A stretch of 64,000 nucleotides of DNA. Origin: Acanthosepion esculentum. Taxonomy: Eukaryota > Mollusca > Cephalopoda > Sepiida > Sepiidae. The position numbers and the translations under genes are program-made. The stretch lies in assembly GCA_964036315.1 (NCBI GenBank), contig OZ038485.1, forward strand, positions 78,671,960 through 78,735,959, written 5' to 3'. Positions 11,701 to 22,109 of the stretch are shown piece after piece (within the stretch, counting starts at the first letter, position 1; every line of letters begins with the position of its first letter). The notes beneath the pieces are model-generated. The model ran no database searches. It saw only the letters and a program-made list of their open reading frames with translations, and was not told the DNA's origin.

Positions 11701-12050
11701 CAGATTGAACTTCCAGTAACCAGCCATTCTAGGCCTGTGGTCTAACGCCACACCGGCACGAACAGGTTTGTGGTCCGTATAGCCTATCCAGTGGAACGTG
11801 GGACAATCTCTCAAGTCTACATCGGCTCCTATAAATAACATTCTGTCAAGGTAGCTAACTATCTTGTCACAAGGCCAGCTAAGAGCCCACGTCCACATTC
11901 CCCCCCGGGATGATCGACCCGGTATCTATCGACGAGACCAAACTCTTCGATCAAATCAACCGAGCCCCTTCTCCTGCTAGCACCCCGCCCCCGATCTAAC
12001 TTGGGGTCCAGGATAAGGTGGCCCGGTTCGTAATCACAGCCGGAGATGAC
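8766..12050 (-). mobile_element. Tx1/L1-like non-LTR retrotransposon, 5'-truncated
   Basis: This is one LINE insertion on the minus strand. Its 5' border is inside the endonuclease domain near 12050, where GC-rich coding sequence stops abruptly at AT-rich DNA. Reading down the minus strand come the end of the endonuclease, a connector, reverse transcriptase, a C-terminal zinc-binding region and a 3' UTR of about 650 bases that finishes with CGGCCTTGTGCCACAATTTT-type sequence. Its composition is clearly GC-richer than its surroundings. A second copy lies at 55340-58440, and an isolated 3' end at 32820-33060. The Tx1 clade call rests on the order and wording of RT blocks (RQGCPL, LALEPLLHRL, SAYA-D) and is fairly firm. 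Confidence 0.85.
9448..12050 (-). pseudogene. Endonuclease/reverse transcriptase ORF of the Tx1-like LINE (catalytically damaged)
   Basis: The largest open piece runs 11898 to 9946, 650 codons. Frames upstream of it still encode the end of the APE domain (VDLIEEFGLVDRYRVDHPGG). In the open piece, SYLDRMLFIGA and YTDHKPVRAGV end the endonuclease, then GKSPGLDGLPYELY, LDDYRPITLL, QSKAFDRVDHRYL, VRQGCPL and SAYAGDVCA mark the RT. Two catalytic positions are lost. The Asp normally just before Q-KAFDRV is absent (EGQSKAFDRV), apparently with a small deletion, and the YADD box reads YAGD. After a frame break near 9946 the C-terminus continues at 9918-9448 with ETASHAFYHFPRVRPLW, the RT-associated zinc-binding region, where expected Cys residues are replaced. 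The enzyme would nick target DNA and copy the element RNA; this copy cannot. Confidence 0.85.
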
Positions 12051-12129
12051 GTTTTATTTTTAAGTCTAATATATCAGCAAAGTTTTTTTGGTTACATATT
12101 ATATAAATAATACATTCAGTCATTAACCA
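12051..12129. other. Flank of the LINE insertion
   Basis: AT-rich sequence next to the truncated 5' end of the LINE; nothing recognised. Confidence 0.4.
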
Positions 12130-12335
12130 CAAACGTGGAATCGGTGAACTCAACTTCGGGCCGAGTCCATTTTGTTCACTCGGCACTAATTCCTTTGGAA
12201 AAAAGGTAGGAATCCGTCTTCCTATAGCTACAGGTCAAATACAAGAGTAGTCTGGGTTCTCTAAACCGGATTCAGCCAGGCGAGGAGAAGAAAAACTCGG
12301 AATCCACCCCTCCTCTGAAACTATACTATTATTTC
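12130..12335 (+). mobile_element. SINE-like repeat related to S3
   Basis: GGTGAACTCAACTTCGGGCC, a TTGTTCACTCGG block, and CCTTTGGAAAAAAGGTAGG followed by AATCCGTCTTCC repeat the order seen in S3 copies (pair of GAGCCGAG-like blocks, CACTTAC, CTTTGAGAAAGGCATGAATCC). The copy is diverged. Confidence 0.45.
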
Positions 12336-12690
12336 ATGAGATACTAGAACCCGATAAACCTGAATTAACCGCATGATTTCTCATCCCTGAAGAATGGATC
12401 TTTTTGACTTGGAACTGATTAAGAAATTTTCCCAGCTTTGTCATAATTCATTCCTTCCTTAATAAAAATAGAAGCAGTAATGTTTATCGGCAGCATATTA
12501 GATTTAGCAGAGAAATTAAACTTTCCATCGAGAGCTTTATGCATACGATTGTAGTGAAGAATAAGTCGACTGCATCTCTGTGCAGAGGGGTAAGCCCCAA
12601 AAGAGGCCACATTTTTATACTGTACCTAAGTCTACCAGTTATACTCTAGCGCAATCCAAACCTATATCTACCTTTCTATTGTTTATTAAA
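12336..12690. other. No gene recognised
   Basis: Only short open frames without recognisable products. Confidence 0.4.
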
Positions 12691-12775
12691 ATGGCATAAT
12701 ACACCATTAAATGACCTGGGGAAAGGCCGTAAAAAATCCCAGCGAAAAAAACAAAACAAACAAACATAATACCAA
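12691..12775 (+). mobile_element. SINE 3' end, family S5
   Basis: ATTAAATGACCTGGGG and AAAGGCCGTAAAAAAT are followed by an A-rich tail with AACAAAC units. This matches the 3' ends at 57430-57570 and 17630-17705 on plus, and at 13795-13870 and 37195-37265 on minus. Confidence 0.5.
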
Positions 12776-13591
12776 ACCTAGACACACGATAGAATGAAAA
12801 TCCATAAAATAACCGCGAATGTGGTTCAATAAGTCTATAGCTTGACATTAAATGAATTTTAATCTGGAAATTTCACTGCATAAAGTTTGATCTATGTTAT
12901 TAATATTCACCGCTAGATTAAGAGCATTGATAAGAAATTAACTTGTTAAATATTGTTTGTAAAATAAATGCTTGTTTCTGAAATTCTAATGTTTAATGAA
13001 AAAGACTTAGTAATTTACTACTGAAACCGAAGATAAAAATAATTGTGATAAAGAAAAGAATATATCGTCTACATTTTTTTAGATAAAGAATTGACATTTT
13101 AATGAATTTTTGACAAGTCTTTCTTTCATCTTATCGCGGTAGGTTTATATCGCAGCTATCAGATCGTTATTCTACAACCGTTAGAAATAATCAGTGTGGA
13201 TCTGAAATAAACAATAGCTTTAGGCAACATTTGAAATCGATTTCCTTCACCTTCAACAGCTCTTCCGTGACAGCGCTGTTACTTTTTTGTCTATGGAGCA
13301 CAAATAGACCTTATTTCTCCGATTGCTACAATGGTCTCTTCTTCTTTAGTAGTTACGCTAGCAGTATTGCCTATTTTTTTGGAGAAGCATTGTCATCCAT
13401 AATGCTTTTTCTTGTCTTTCAACTTACTACTGCACTTTTCATTGAAATTTCCAGATTGTTATTCTCCGACTTTTAATAATAATCACCATGGATTGGAAAA
13501 AAATGAATACTCCTCGCTCCACTCGCGATTCTTAGGTATAATGATCGCAAAATAGCCATTTAAGAACTGCGATAAAAAGCAGCAGAGATAA
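12776..13591. other. No gene recognised
   Basis: The 81-codon frame at 13231-13476 is Ser/Phe/Leu-rich and resembles no protein known to me. No conserved exon was found. Confidence 0.45.
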
Positions 13592-13763
13592 GATGAAATT
13601 AAGTATATATTTTTTTAATTATATACTTATATACCACGTAAAAATAAAAATTCTTAAAGTATTTTAATTTAACGATATTTTAAAATTTTAATTCTACTTC
13701 TTCAGTAGTTTAATATTTCTAAAGGGTCAATTATTTTCTGTGTTTATTCAGTATACATTTTTG
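13592..13763 (+). repeat. Interspersed repeat of about 170 bp, copy 2
   Basis: It is nearly identical to 6511-6679 from GATGAAATTAAG to GTATACATTTTTG, with small indels around the AT-rich left part. The flanks differ, so it is a dispersed repeat and not a larger duplication. Confidence 0.7.
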
Positions 13764-13794
13764 CTTAACACATCCACAGCCATGTGAACATATA

Positions 13795-13870
13795 TTTATT
13801 GTGGGTTGGTTGATTTTATTTAGCGACATATCAACCTCTGTTGGTTATTTAATGCCGAAATCTGAATATT
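13795..13870 (-). mobile_element. SINE 3' end, family S5
   Basis: ACATATCAACCTCTGTTGG and TTATTTAATGCCG on the plus strand are the reverse complement of the S5 end (CGGCATTAAA, GGTTGATATGCCG). Confidence 0.5.
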
Positions 13871-14035
13871 TTAAACACATTTATGGCTTCAAATAAATAT
13901 ATTGTGAACGTAATTTTATGCCTTCAACTACAGATGAAATGCATTGTTGGTAAATTTTTTATATAAAAATGTATTGTTGGTATTTTTACTATAAAACGTA
14001 TTTTTATGTTTTCATAGTGTTTTGTTTTCGTTGGG

Positions 14036-14200
14036 GGGCACTATCTACCCATAGCTGGGACCCTAACAGCTGCTATCACCACGCGTCAGCGTAGACCAGT
14101 AGTAAGAGGTGGTTCTACGCTCCGCAAAACCTCCAATCTCCCGATTAGAGGATTTGCGGCCGGATGCAGTTTAACTTCATACCCAGGACTACATATATTA
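14036..14200. other. GC-rich segment with two adjacent hairpins
   Basis: Hairpin 1 pairs GCGTAGACCA (14089-14098) with TGGTTCTACGC (14110-14120). Hairpin 2 starts one base later and pairs CCGCAAAACCTCCAATC (14122-14138) with GATTAGAGGATTTGCGG (14143-14159) around a 4-base loop, 15 of 17 pairs plus one possible G-T. There is no ORF and no clear tRNA boxes. It could be a structured non-coding RNA, a SINE core or a MITE end. No second copy was seen in the window. Confidence 0.5.
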
Positions 14201-14611
14201 GTGACATGGCATTTCAGTTTGTGCTTTGCGTCCAGCTGCTGGTGACGGTTATATTTTCATTGTAAGTTGATTCGCCTGATATTGGAGACACTCGATGCAG
14301 ATTTCTAAATAACGCAATGTCTGCGGCTTCCTGTGTCATTTTGGGAAAATGCATATGGCACTCTGCTTCTCTTAACTTTGACTTGAATGCTTTTTAAATG
14401 TATGACAGATATAAAACCAAAACAAAGCTCAAGGGAAAATGGGTGTCTGTGGGGAGAAAGAAAAAGGATATTATTTTCAGAATTAGTTTTGTCACCAATA
14501 TCTGGTAAGATGGCCGTAACTATAAAATGCTGGCAAATCGTATCTATAGATGATTAGGATTTTTTTTTAATTCGCGTAATTAGGATTTTTTAAAATTCAA
14601 CATGAAGCATA
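14201..14611. other. No gene recognised
   Basis: No ORF or repeat family recognised. Confidence 0.4.
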
Positions 14612-14971
14612 TAGAATGACCCGGATATAAGAGAAACCCGGATATAAGAGAGATTTTCTCTGGCCTCAAATTAGAGCCTGTGTTAATGTATATACAGTGT
14701 AACCCGGATATAAGAGAGTTGTCGGGACCGGAGAATAAGTCTCTTATATCCGGGTTTCTCTTATATCAGGGTTTGGTCTATTTTGTTTTATTAACACAGG
14801 CTCTAATTTGGGACCAGAGAAAATCGCTCTTATATCCGAGTTTCTCTTATATCAGGGTCTCTTATATCAGGGTTACACTGTATAATAGACCAAACCCGGA
14901 TATAAGAGAAACTCGGATATAAGAGACTTCTTCTCCGGTCCCGACAACTCTCTTATATCCGGGTTACACTG
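14612..14971. mobile_element. Pogo/Tigger-like MITE, outer copy split by an inner copy
   Basis: The right end GGATATAAGAG-type sequence closes with CGGGTTACACTG followed by TA. The left end at about 14612 is degraded (TAGAATGACCCGGATATAAG where CAGTGTAACCCxGATATAAG is expected). The interior blocks TTTTCTCTGGCCTC, AGAGCCTGTGTTAAT and TAGACCAAACCCGG are the reverse complement of the inner copy. The inner element was inserted between GTGTTAAT and AATAGACC. Ends beginning CAGTGTAACC with a TA target are typical of pogo/Tigger elements; no transposase is present. Confidence 0.75.
14695..14880. mobile_element. Pogo/Tigger-like MITE, inner copy
   Basis: The inner element runs from CAGTGTAACCCGG to CAGGGTTACACTG, 186 bp, with TA at 14693-14694 and 14881-14882. 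It is mostly self-complementary, with repeated GGATATAAGAGA units facing CTCTTATATCC units. It lies in the opposite orientation to the outer copy. Confidence 0.8.
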
Positions 14972-14984
14972 TATTAGAAAATAA

Positions 14985-16445
14985 CGTTTTGTGAAATAAT
15001 TTCGAACATACGAAATAAAATATTATGCATACAAGAAGTACCCGTCACCATTAGTTGGTGACATAGTGTTTGAGATTAGGAAAAATATTTGGCGGTCATT
15101 ATCTCAAGAAATATCTTCTCTAAAAAACCTTTATTGATACCTTCTTTTACAAAATGTTCGGGGAAAGAAGTAGCCTCCACATGATCCTATTCTGGTTTTC
15201 GGTTGGCAGTAAATATGCTAAAAGGTGGTACCGAAAAATATTAAAGCATTGGGGTGCGATTGGTAACCACAAACATATTAATAATAAGCAGTGATTGTTA
15301 CACCTACCGTGAACCAAAGCCAGGTAAATTTTCAAATAAATCATACAACTGGCAGTTTGATATGGAGCCAGAATCGCTTGCCAGTTTTTTTCTGTTATTA
15401 ATTAACTCACTCTGGCACAGGAAGAGACAACATCTCTCTATATGTAGTAATTAATCATTTTATTAAACTCATTTACAAGGTCCAAAGGAATATTAACCAA
15501 ATAGGAATATGAAATCAATTGCAGCTCTTTAGGAAAGAAAAACCTTTTGTTAATAGTTCGTTTTAAATGAGAAGTGCCCATATCTGACGGGAGTGCAAAG
15601 TTTGCAAAGGACAAACATTTGAAGAAATGCATTTACTACACAGAAGAATAGGGTAGATGTAATTTATGTTGTCATAAAACCAAACACTGATGTATCAAAG
15701 AAATACGCCCTCGTTTATTTTACTAATAAGATCTATTGTGCTCACGATTATTCTCCAATATGGCAGCAACAATGTCGGCAGTTTTTTCAGATATTTTTTT
15801 TAATTATACAGAAAAATATTTTTTTTTAAATAAAAAATGCAGACAGAGAAATATAAACATTGTATATAATATACAAGATAAAAAATGGTGTCTGTGGATA
15901 ACAAGCCGCGAAGCTTTGAAATTGTATATTACTATTTTTACAGAACAAATGACTGATTTTATCACAATGTAGGTGGTGCGGTAGAAGCAACATTTAACAT
16001 AATTCAAAACCTTGACTTTATACAGTTTCTTTTATATAAATTATTGAAAAACCCTTACGCTGAGTAAGCATCATTTATTTATCTACAGCATAGATATTGT
16101 TCTGAAACACCTGCTGCGTTTATTAACTTTTGGTTTTTAACATTGAATCGTGCACAGCCCTGTGAAGACACGTAATCTCATGCGATATATACACAAAATA
16201 AAGACGACTACACAATGAGATGCAATTGCTTGTATAATGTTTCAACGCGCTATGTAATCAAATATAAACAAGTAAGGAATTTCACTAACTTGACAATCGT
16301 TTCGCTATCAGTTTCTTCGGGGAAGTAAATAGGTATATAAAAAGAAAATCATTGATATTCGTAAATATAATACATATATAATTCATAGTGATAAATATAT
16401 GTAGATATTAAAAGAGTACAATTGATACAGTTACGTCAGTTAACA
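14985..16445. other. No gene recognised
   Basis: AT-rich; scattered open frames of 60-80 codons with no recognisable product. No splice-flanked conserved exon was found. Confidence 0.45.
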
Positions 16446-16690
16446 TGTGCGCTGTGGTGTAATGGATAACAGCTCGGACTGTGAAATCGGAGAGCCGAGT
16501 TCGTTACATTCACTTACACACACATACCTTTGAGAAAGGCATGAATCCATCTCTTCTACTCCCAGTTGTGTTGAGTAGCATGACAGATTAGGTGGTAACC
16601 AGTCTACCGCAGAAAGGACCGGCAACCTACTCTACTGCGGGAAAATCTTCTGCCTCGTCAGTCATGAAGCGTAAGAGACATGATCGCCCA
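16446..16690 (+). mobile_element. tRNA-derived SINE, family S3
   Basis: The head GGTGTAATGGATAACAGCTC and GGAGAGCCGAGTTCG are A- and B-box-like. The body has CATTCACTTACAC and GAGAAAGGCATGAATCCATC, followed by a self-complementary CCGCAG...CTGCGG segment. Related copies: 17365-17625, 33440-33500, 35462-35590 (minus), 55237-55345 and 61622-61815. Confidence 0.65.
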
Positions 16691-17039
16691 AGCGTGTATT
16701 ATTTACGTCACTTAACTGACTGAGGTTAAAGATATATTAGTAAAGATTCGGGAATAGACATTTTCAAAAAACCTCCCTCTCAACAAATTCTCAATCTATT
16801 AAATGAAATGCTTAAAACTTGTGGACTAATTACACTCACTGATCCGAGAAGTAAACAGTTCGTATATAAAGTTATTTTATGCAGATAGCCGCGTACGATT
16901 ATCTTCTAAGGGGATATGTTCTAAATCAAACATTATCTGCACTTTCGCCATAACATAGCTTTAAGATTTTCACACTGTCTTCTGCTCGTGCGTGCTAATA
17001 GTTGGTATGGTTGTGGTCACGTGATTGAAGCTTGTGTTT
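16691..17039. other. No gene recognised
   Basis: Nothing recognised on either strand. Confidence 0.4.
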
Positions 17040-17320
17040 GATCGCGCCTATTTTCTTGCTGTTGTTACAGTGTAAACATGGCCGCTCCGTTAGCAGTGTG
17101 AACCAAGAAGGAACAAACAACAGTGATCCGAATTTGCAGAGAACATGCTACCTTATCGATGATAACTTGCCGTTTCGCCATTACCATTTCTCGTGCTTGT
17201 TGAATCTTCTCGTCAGTGGTGGAGGTTGACGGGCGTCCCACCCCTTCTTCGTGCGTCACACTTGTCCGGGCCCCTTTTTAAACTTCTCGATCCGCTCATA
17301 CGCACTTGTACGCGGTATTG
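17040..17320 (-). pseudogene. Mariner-family transposase fragment
   Basis: The minus-strand frame at 17259-17065 reads GRPSTSTTDEKIQQAREMVM and continues with VIIDKVACSLQI. This is the linker and start of the second helix-turn-helix of mariner transposases, which recognises the terminal inverted repeat. An upstream piece with FKKG just before it fits the end of the first HTH. The catalytic DD34D domain is absent, and no inverted ends were found. It differs in wording from the mariner at 51215-52495, so it is another subfamily. Confidence 0.75.
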
Positions 17321-17364
17321 TCGCTGTATTGTGTTAAAACTTGACTTAAAACTTGTGTTAAGTC

Positions 17365-17625
17365 AGAGAGCCGAGTTCCAGTTACCGTTCGGTTTATTAG
17401 ATTCACTTACGTAAAAATACCATGTAAAATATTCACAGCAGTAATAAAGAATTCACCATGTCAAATCATACTGCTGCTTTATGGAAGCCGCAATGCTAAT
17501 TAAACATATTCACTCTCTATGGTCAAGCAGTATTAGAGCCAATTGGGAAAGTTATGAATCCACCTCTTCCCTACCCCAGCTATGATTTAATCAATAAGAC
17601 TTGCATCACTAAGCCATTATTAATC
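17365..17625 (+). mobile_element. S3 SINE with an internal insertion
   Basis: GAGAGCCGAGTTCC and AGATTCACTTACGT match the S3 head. The body resumes about 125 bases later with TTGGGAAAGTTATGAATCC and CCCAGCTATGATTTAATC, as in the copy at 61622-61815. Confidence 0.6.
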
Positions 17626-17629
17626 TAAA

Positions 17630-17705
17630 AAAAATAATCTTACAATCTAAAAATATTTGGCTTTAAATAACCTGCAATTGGTTGATAAGCCGTAAAAAAA
17701 GAACC
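17630..17705 (+). mobile_element. SINE 3' end, family S5
   Basis: TTGGTTGATAAGCCG followed by an A run matches the S5 3' end. Confidence 0.4.
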
Positions 17706-18383
17706 ACTCAATCATTTAACTTTATATCATGTTAAACTTAGAAGACATAGAAATGGGGGACGTCCTGTTGTCTGGGCCTTCAGAATACGCTGAATGCACC
17801 TCTGCAGAGAGATAAAACCCCACAATGTGGCCACCTGTTTGCCGTGGGTGTCGACCCTGATGTATGGGGACTGGGTCCCGGTTGTTGACGGTTTCGGTGG
17901 TCAGGGTTAGGTATTTCCGATTCTCAACACACCACTTTGCCCCTTACCTGGACTAGACAGGCGGTCAAAGAGGCCCGATCCGATCAATCGACTGGTCAGG
18001 TCAAGTTATAGGCCTATAACGATGCCAAATTGCGTACTTTAGGGAAACGTTATCCAAATGAACTATTGGATGAATAACGACTCGACCTAATGTATAGGCG
18101 TTAGAAGGCGCCGGCTGAGGGTTAATCGGTTCCTAGAGACATTTAAACTTGGACATTAATCCTTCAATTAGTTCATTGAAAAATTGGATAGTGCAACAAA
18201 TGTGGTAACAGGTGCTACGAGTCTCTCACAAATGCAAAGTATACTGGTTTGTGTAGCCCTGACCTGTCAAAGCGATTGGGTTTCCCCCTTGACATGTCCT
18301 ATCGTTGGGCTCCGAGGTGGGTGGGGAGCACAGGCAGTGGAATTTAATTCATATAAATTATAAATCAAAATAAAAAAAACCCA

Positions 18384-19520
18384 AGAGATACCTTTCTGAC
18401 TCAGATTCTAAAGAAGAAATTAATACGGATTTTCGAATTTATTTTGTGCTCGAGTCTTTGGCGTAAACTTCTTTGTCGAGATTGTCCCCTTTCTTGATTG
18501 AGAAATTACTGTCCAGTCGGATTAATACGAAATCAGTTAGAAAGATCAGAGACGGCAATTCGATGGTGGAAGTTGAAACCAGGAAATCTATATTGAAAAT
18601 GAAGATTTTTCACAATGGGAATATTAAAACTTCCCCTTACAAAAGATTGAATACATCAAAAGGGGTGATTAGAAGTAAAGAGCTCCCTCTCTCTGGTCAC
18701 GCCAGAATAAATTTCATCTGCATTGGGTAGCCAGGGAGTCTCTGATTACCGAACGATCTCTATTATAAGAAATGGTGAAAAATTATTTACGGATACATAC
18801 ATCCTTACGTTTAACTCACCTAAGATTCCATCTAAAATCAAAATAGGCTAAAATGCCGAACTAGTGGAGCTATATATCTCGGGTCCTCTGAGATGTTTTA
18901 GATGCCAATAATTTGGACATTTCAGAGATAGCTGTGGCCCAAAAGACTCTGATCATGGTGAAGATGAGTGCCAGAATGAAATTAAATGCGCAAATTACCA
19001 GGAACATCATCCAGCTTACTCTCGAACTAGTAGTAGTGTAGTGGAAGGAAAAAGGGATTATAGAAGTGAAATATAAAAGGAACATTTCTCTTACAGAAGC
19101 AAAAAGTAGCTCTAATCAGACTAACAAGTATAGGGACCTTATTGAGAGATTTGTACACTTGGGACCGAATGATTGGCCCAACTTTTAAAAAAATTGAAAG
19201 AATTATATTACAAAGAACTGAACCAGTAAAAGTTAACTGTCAGTAAGAGTATAACATCATCTCAGACTCAGACCTCTCCTCCCAAAAATGTTAGCCATCT
19301 GCAGAACAAAGGCCACAGAGGTCGCCTATAAGTCCACCATAGTTCGTAAACACTAGATTAAGTGTATCACCAAGGATGACTGAACCGACCAAGCAAAAGT
19401 TGGAAACTCAAAGTTTCATGTCTCTACTGAAAATCGTTTTGATAAGTAGGAAGAGATGGAAGTAGATAACCAAAACCCACAGATGACTAAAACTTCTAAA
19501 TTAAAACAAATTAAAAACTA
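18384..19520 (+). pseudogene. Gag-like ORF1 of the Jockey element (broken)
   Basis: ORF1 proteins of this kind bind the element RNA. An early piece reads SDSKEEINTDFRIYFVLESL in one frame. The open part at 18473-18730 continues with SRLSPFLIEKLLSS, SVRKIRDGN and KMKIFHNGNIKTSPYK, then LNTSKGVIRSKEL. After frame breaks come TFNSPKIPSKIK and RCFRCQ-FGHFRDSC, a CX2CX4HX4C zinc knuckle with a stop inside it, a second Cys cluster and an HPAYSRT piece where a third knuckle has lost Cys. Multiple stops and shifts make it non-coding now. Confidence 0.8.
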
Positions 19521-19559
19521 ATAAGCCATAAACACAAGAATACAAGTATGTATAGAATA

Positions 19560-21737
19560 ATGCAATGGAACTGCCGCTGAGTGAAGGCAAGCATTAATGA
19601 GCTGCTTCTGTTGATAACAGACCTGACTCCGGCAGTTATTTACCTCCAGGAAACCTTTCTTAAGAGGAGTAATAAAATAAATATTAGAGAGTACCAGCAA
19701 TACAATTATACAAATGATACTGGTCTTCGGGCATCAGGAGGTACCTCCATCTTTGTCAGGAATGATGTTCCACGAAGTCAGATGAACTTAAAAACAAATT
19801 TACAGGCGATAACTGTAAAAGTAACGTTACACAGACCAAATAACATCTGCTTGGTGTACATTCCACTAAATGGAGAGATAAATGAAACCGAATTGCAGGA
19901 AATTATAAGGCAGCTCCCTACACCCTTTATGTTACTAGGGGATTTAAACTGTCACAGCACCGGATGGGACTGTAAAGATACAAACCAGAAAGAAAAGAGT
20001 ATGGAATAAATAAATAACAACGATTTGTACATCTATAACGATAAATCCCCAATTTCTATATATATATTTTCTGGCAGTTACTCTGCAATCGATTTATCCT
20101 TGTATGATACATCTATCTTTATGGACTTTTCCTGGAAGGTACTGATGGACACATGTGGTAGCGATCAGTTTCCAAATGTTCTGCAAAATTCAGAGCAAAG
20201 TGACAAATCCCCAATTTTGGAAATTGAGCAAAGTAAGCTGGCAATAATTTCAAACGCTATATTCTGAAAAACTAGAAGAATGGTCATGCATCAAGGACAT
20301 AACACAGTTTACAGAAATCCTGGTTTCTATAGCAAAGAAATGCATCCCAAATTATAAAATAAAAAACGTAATAGATCTTGGTTTAATGATGAGAGTAAAA
20401 AGGCTACCAACCTCAGAAGAAGGGCATTAAAGGATTTTAACAAATAACCCACAACTGATAAGTTGCTGAAATTTAAGAGACTTCGAGCAAAAGCTCGAAA
20501 AATAATCAAAGATAAAAAAACAGAAATGTTGGTAAAAATTACGACAGCAGACTTAGTTCAGCGACTAAATCAAAATCTGTATGGAATATGATAAAGAAGA
20601 TAGCTATTAAATTTCATACTAATGCAATAAAACACCTGTCCGTGAACAATAAAAAAATAACCAGTAAAAAGAATATTGCTGACGAATTAGCAATAACCAT
20701 CTCAAAAATAAAACAAACAAATCATCAGCCAAAAATGATAGTCAACAATTTCTTAAGTTTAAACAAAAAGCTGAAAAACGAAAAATGAACATTAAATCCA
20801 ATAATGTTGAGAGCTACAATCTTCCATGTATGATAGAGGAATTGAATGAATCGTTAAAGAAAGTCCATGATACATCTGTGGGACCAGACGATATCCATTA
20901 TCAATTCGTAAAGCCAAACAAATCTCTGCACCTATTGCTAAAACTATTTAATAACATATGGACAAGTGGCCACTTCCCAGATTTGTGGAGACAGTCTTTC
21001 ATCATTCCTATTCCGAAACCTGGGAAGGATGACTCAGACCCTGGGAATTACAGGCCCATAGCTTTAACCATTTCTCTGTGTAAAACTATGGAAAGAATAG
21101 TCAACAACAGATTGACTTGGTATTTGGAAAAGAACGGCCTAATTAGTGATTACCAATGTGCGTTCAAGAAAAAAGAAGTACCATGGATTACTTAGTGCGG
21201 CTGGAGGCAAGGAAGCATTTCTTAGAAAATAATATCTCACGGCAGACTTTTTCGACTTAGAAAAAGCCTATGATACTACGTGGAAGTTGGGCATATTAAA
21301 AGATTTGCATGAATTGGGCCTAAGAGGTAGACTGACAGAATTCATACGGAGCTTCCTAAAATTATCGAAATTTTCAATTCCGTGTAGGAAGTACAATATC
21401 AGAAGTACAAGAACAAGAGGAAGGAGTTCCACAAGGAAGCATTCTATCAGTGACGCTTTTTTGCGTTAAAATCAATTCCATAGTTAAATCCCTAAGCCCA
21501 GGAGTTAGATGCTCCCTCTATGTTGACGATTTCTTAATCCTGTACAGATCTCGACATATAAGCACAATAGAAAGGCAACTTCAGCAATGCTTAAATAAAA
21601 TACAGAAATGGGCCACGGAAAATGGGTTTACGTTTTCTAAAACGAAAACTAAATGTATATATTTCTGCAAATTAAGGAAATTACATAATAATCCATGTTT
21701 GAAATTAATAGCCGATGTTATTTCTTGTTATTTTTAG
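19560..21737 (+). pseudogene. Endonuclease/reverse transcriptase ORF2 of the Jockey element (broken)
   Basis: The APE domain starts with IMQWNCR, then a TGA where Gly is usual, and continues at 19581-20009 with VIYLQETFLK (catalytic Glu), GGTSIFVRND and LGDLNCHSTGWD (catalytic Asp/Asn). The late SDH motif reads GSDQFPNV, so the catalytic His is Gln. RT pieces at 20588-21737 contain DTSVGPDDIHYQFV, PGNYRPIALT, FDLEKAYDTTW with the motif A Asp, a GVPQGSILS block in a shifted frame, and LYVDDFLILY with both catalytic Asp intact. The thumb begins (KWATENGFTFSKTKTK) but the rest is missing. At least four frameshifts or stops are present. Confidence 0.85.
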
Positions 21738-22109
21738 TGGGTACACGTGTTTGAGTTGCTATATTTTTTTAAGAGTGAAACTAATAACAACCAACTTAGC
21801 TCGAGAAGACCTACTAGAGAAAACTTGTGCCCCATGATACCAACTCAAATACGAGTCCCTAGTAAAAATAATTTAAAGTTATAAGAATATGTCGCATTAA
21901 AAAAAATGACCTTAAAATATGTATATATAAGTGTCAATACATTATAAAGTATCTACTCTTGTTTGATTTCATATGATGCGAATCATTACTTGATAATGTT
22001 TTATCCACAGATATAAATAGCCACACTTCTAATAAGAATGAACTTCTCTTGTATATCTATATGAATAGCTGCACATATTTTCTTAATATTCAGTGAAAAT
22101 ATGTCCCGT
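21738..22109. other. No gene recognised
   Basis: AT-rich flank after the truncated Jockey element. Confidence 0.4.

Larger units (their letters stand above)
17754..21737 (+). mobile_element. Jockey-type non-LTR retrotransposon, nearly full length, 3'-truncated
   Basis: The order is a GC-richer 5' UTR from about 17754 (GGGGGACGTCCTG) to about 18380, a gag-like ORF1 with zinc knuckles, then an ORF2 with APE endonuclease and reverse transcriptase. The sequence loses similarity soon after the RT palm, near 21737, so the C-terminal part of ORF2, the 3' UTR and the A tail are missing. LINEs normally lose their 5' end, so this loss of the 3' end points to a later deletion, recombination or another insertion. 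Jockey identity comes from the gag wording (SRLSPFLIEKLLSS) and the APE/RT arrangement. Confidence 0.85.

Noticed and set aside
13231..13476. Small secreted or membrane protein
   Set aside because: The 81-codon frame is hydrophobic and Ser/Phe-rich, but has no recognisable family, splice context or conserved motif.
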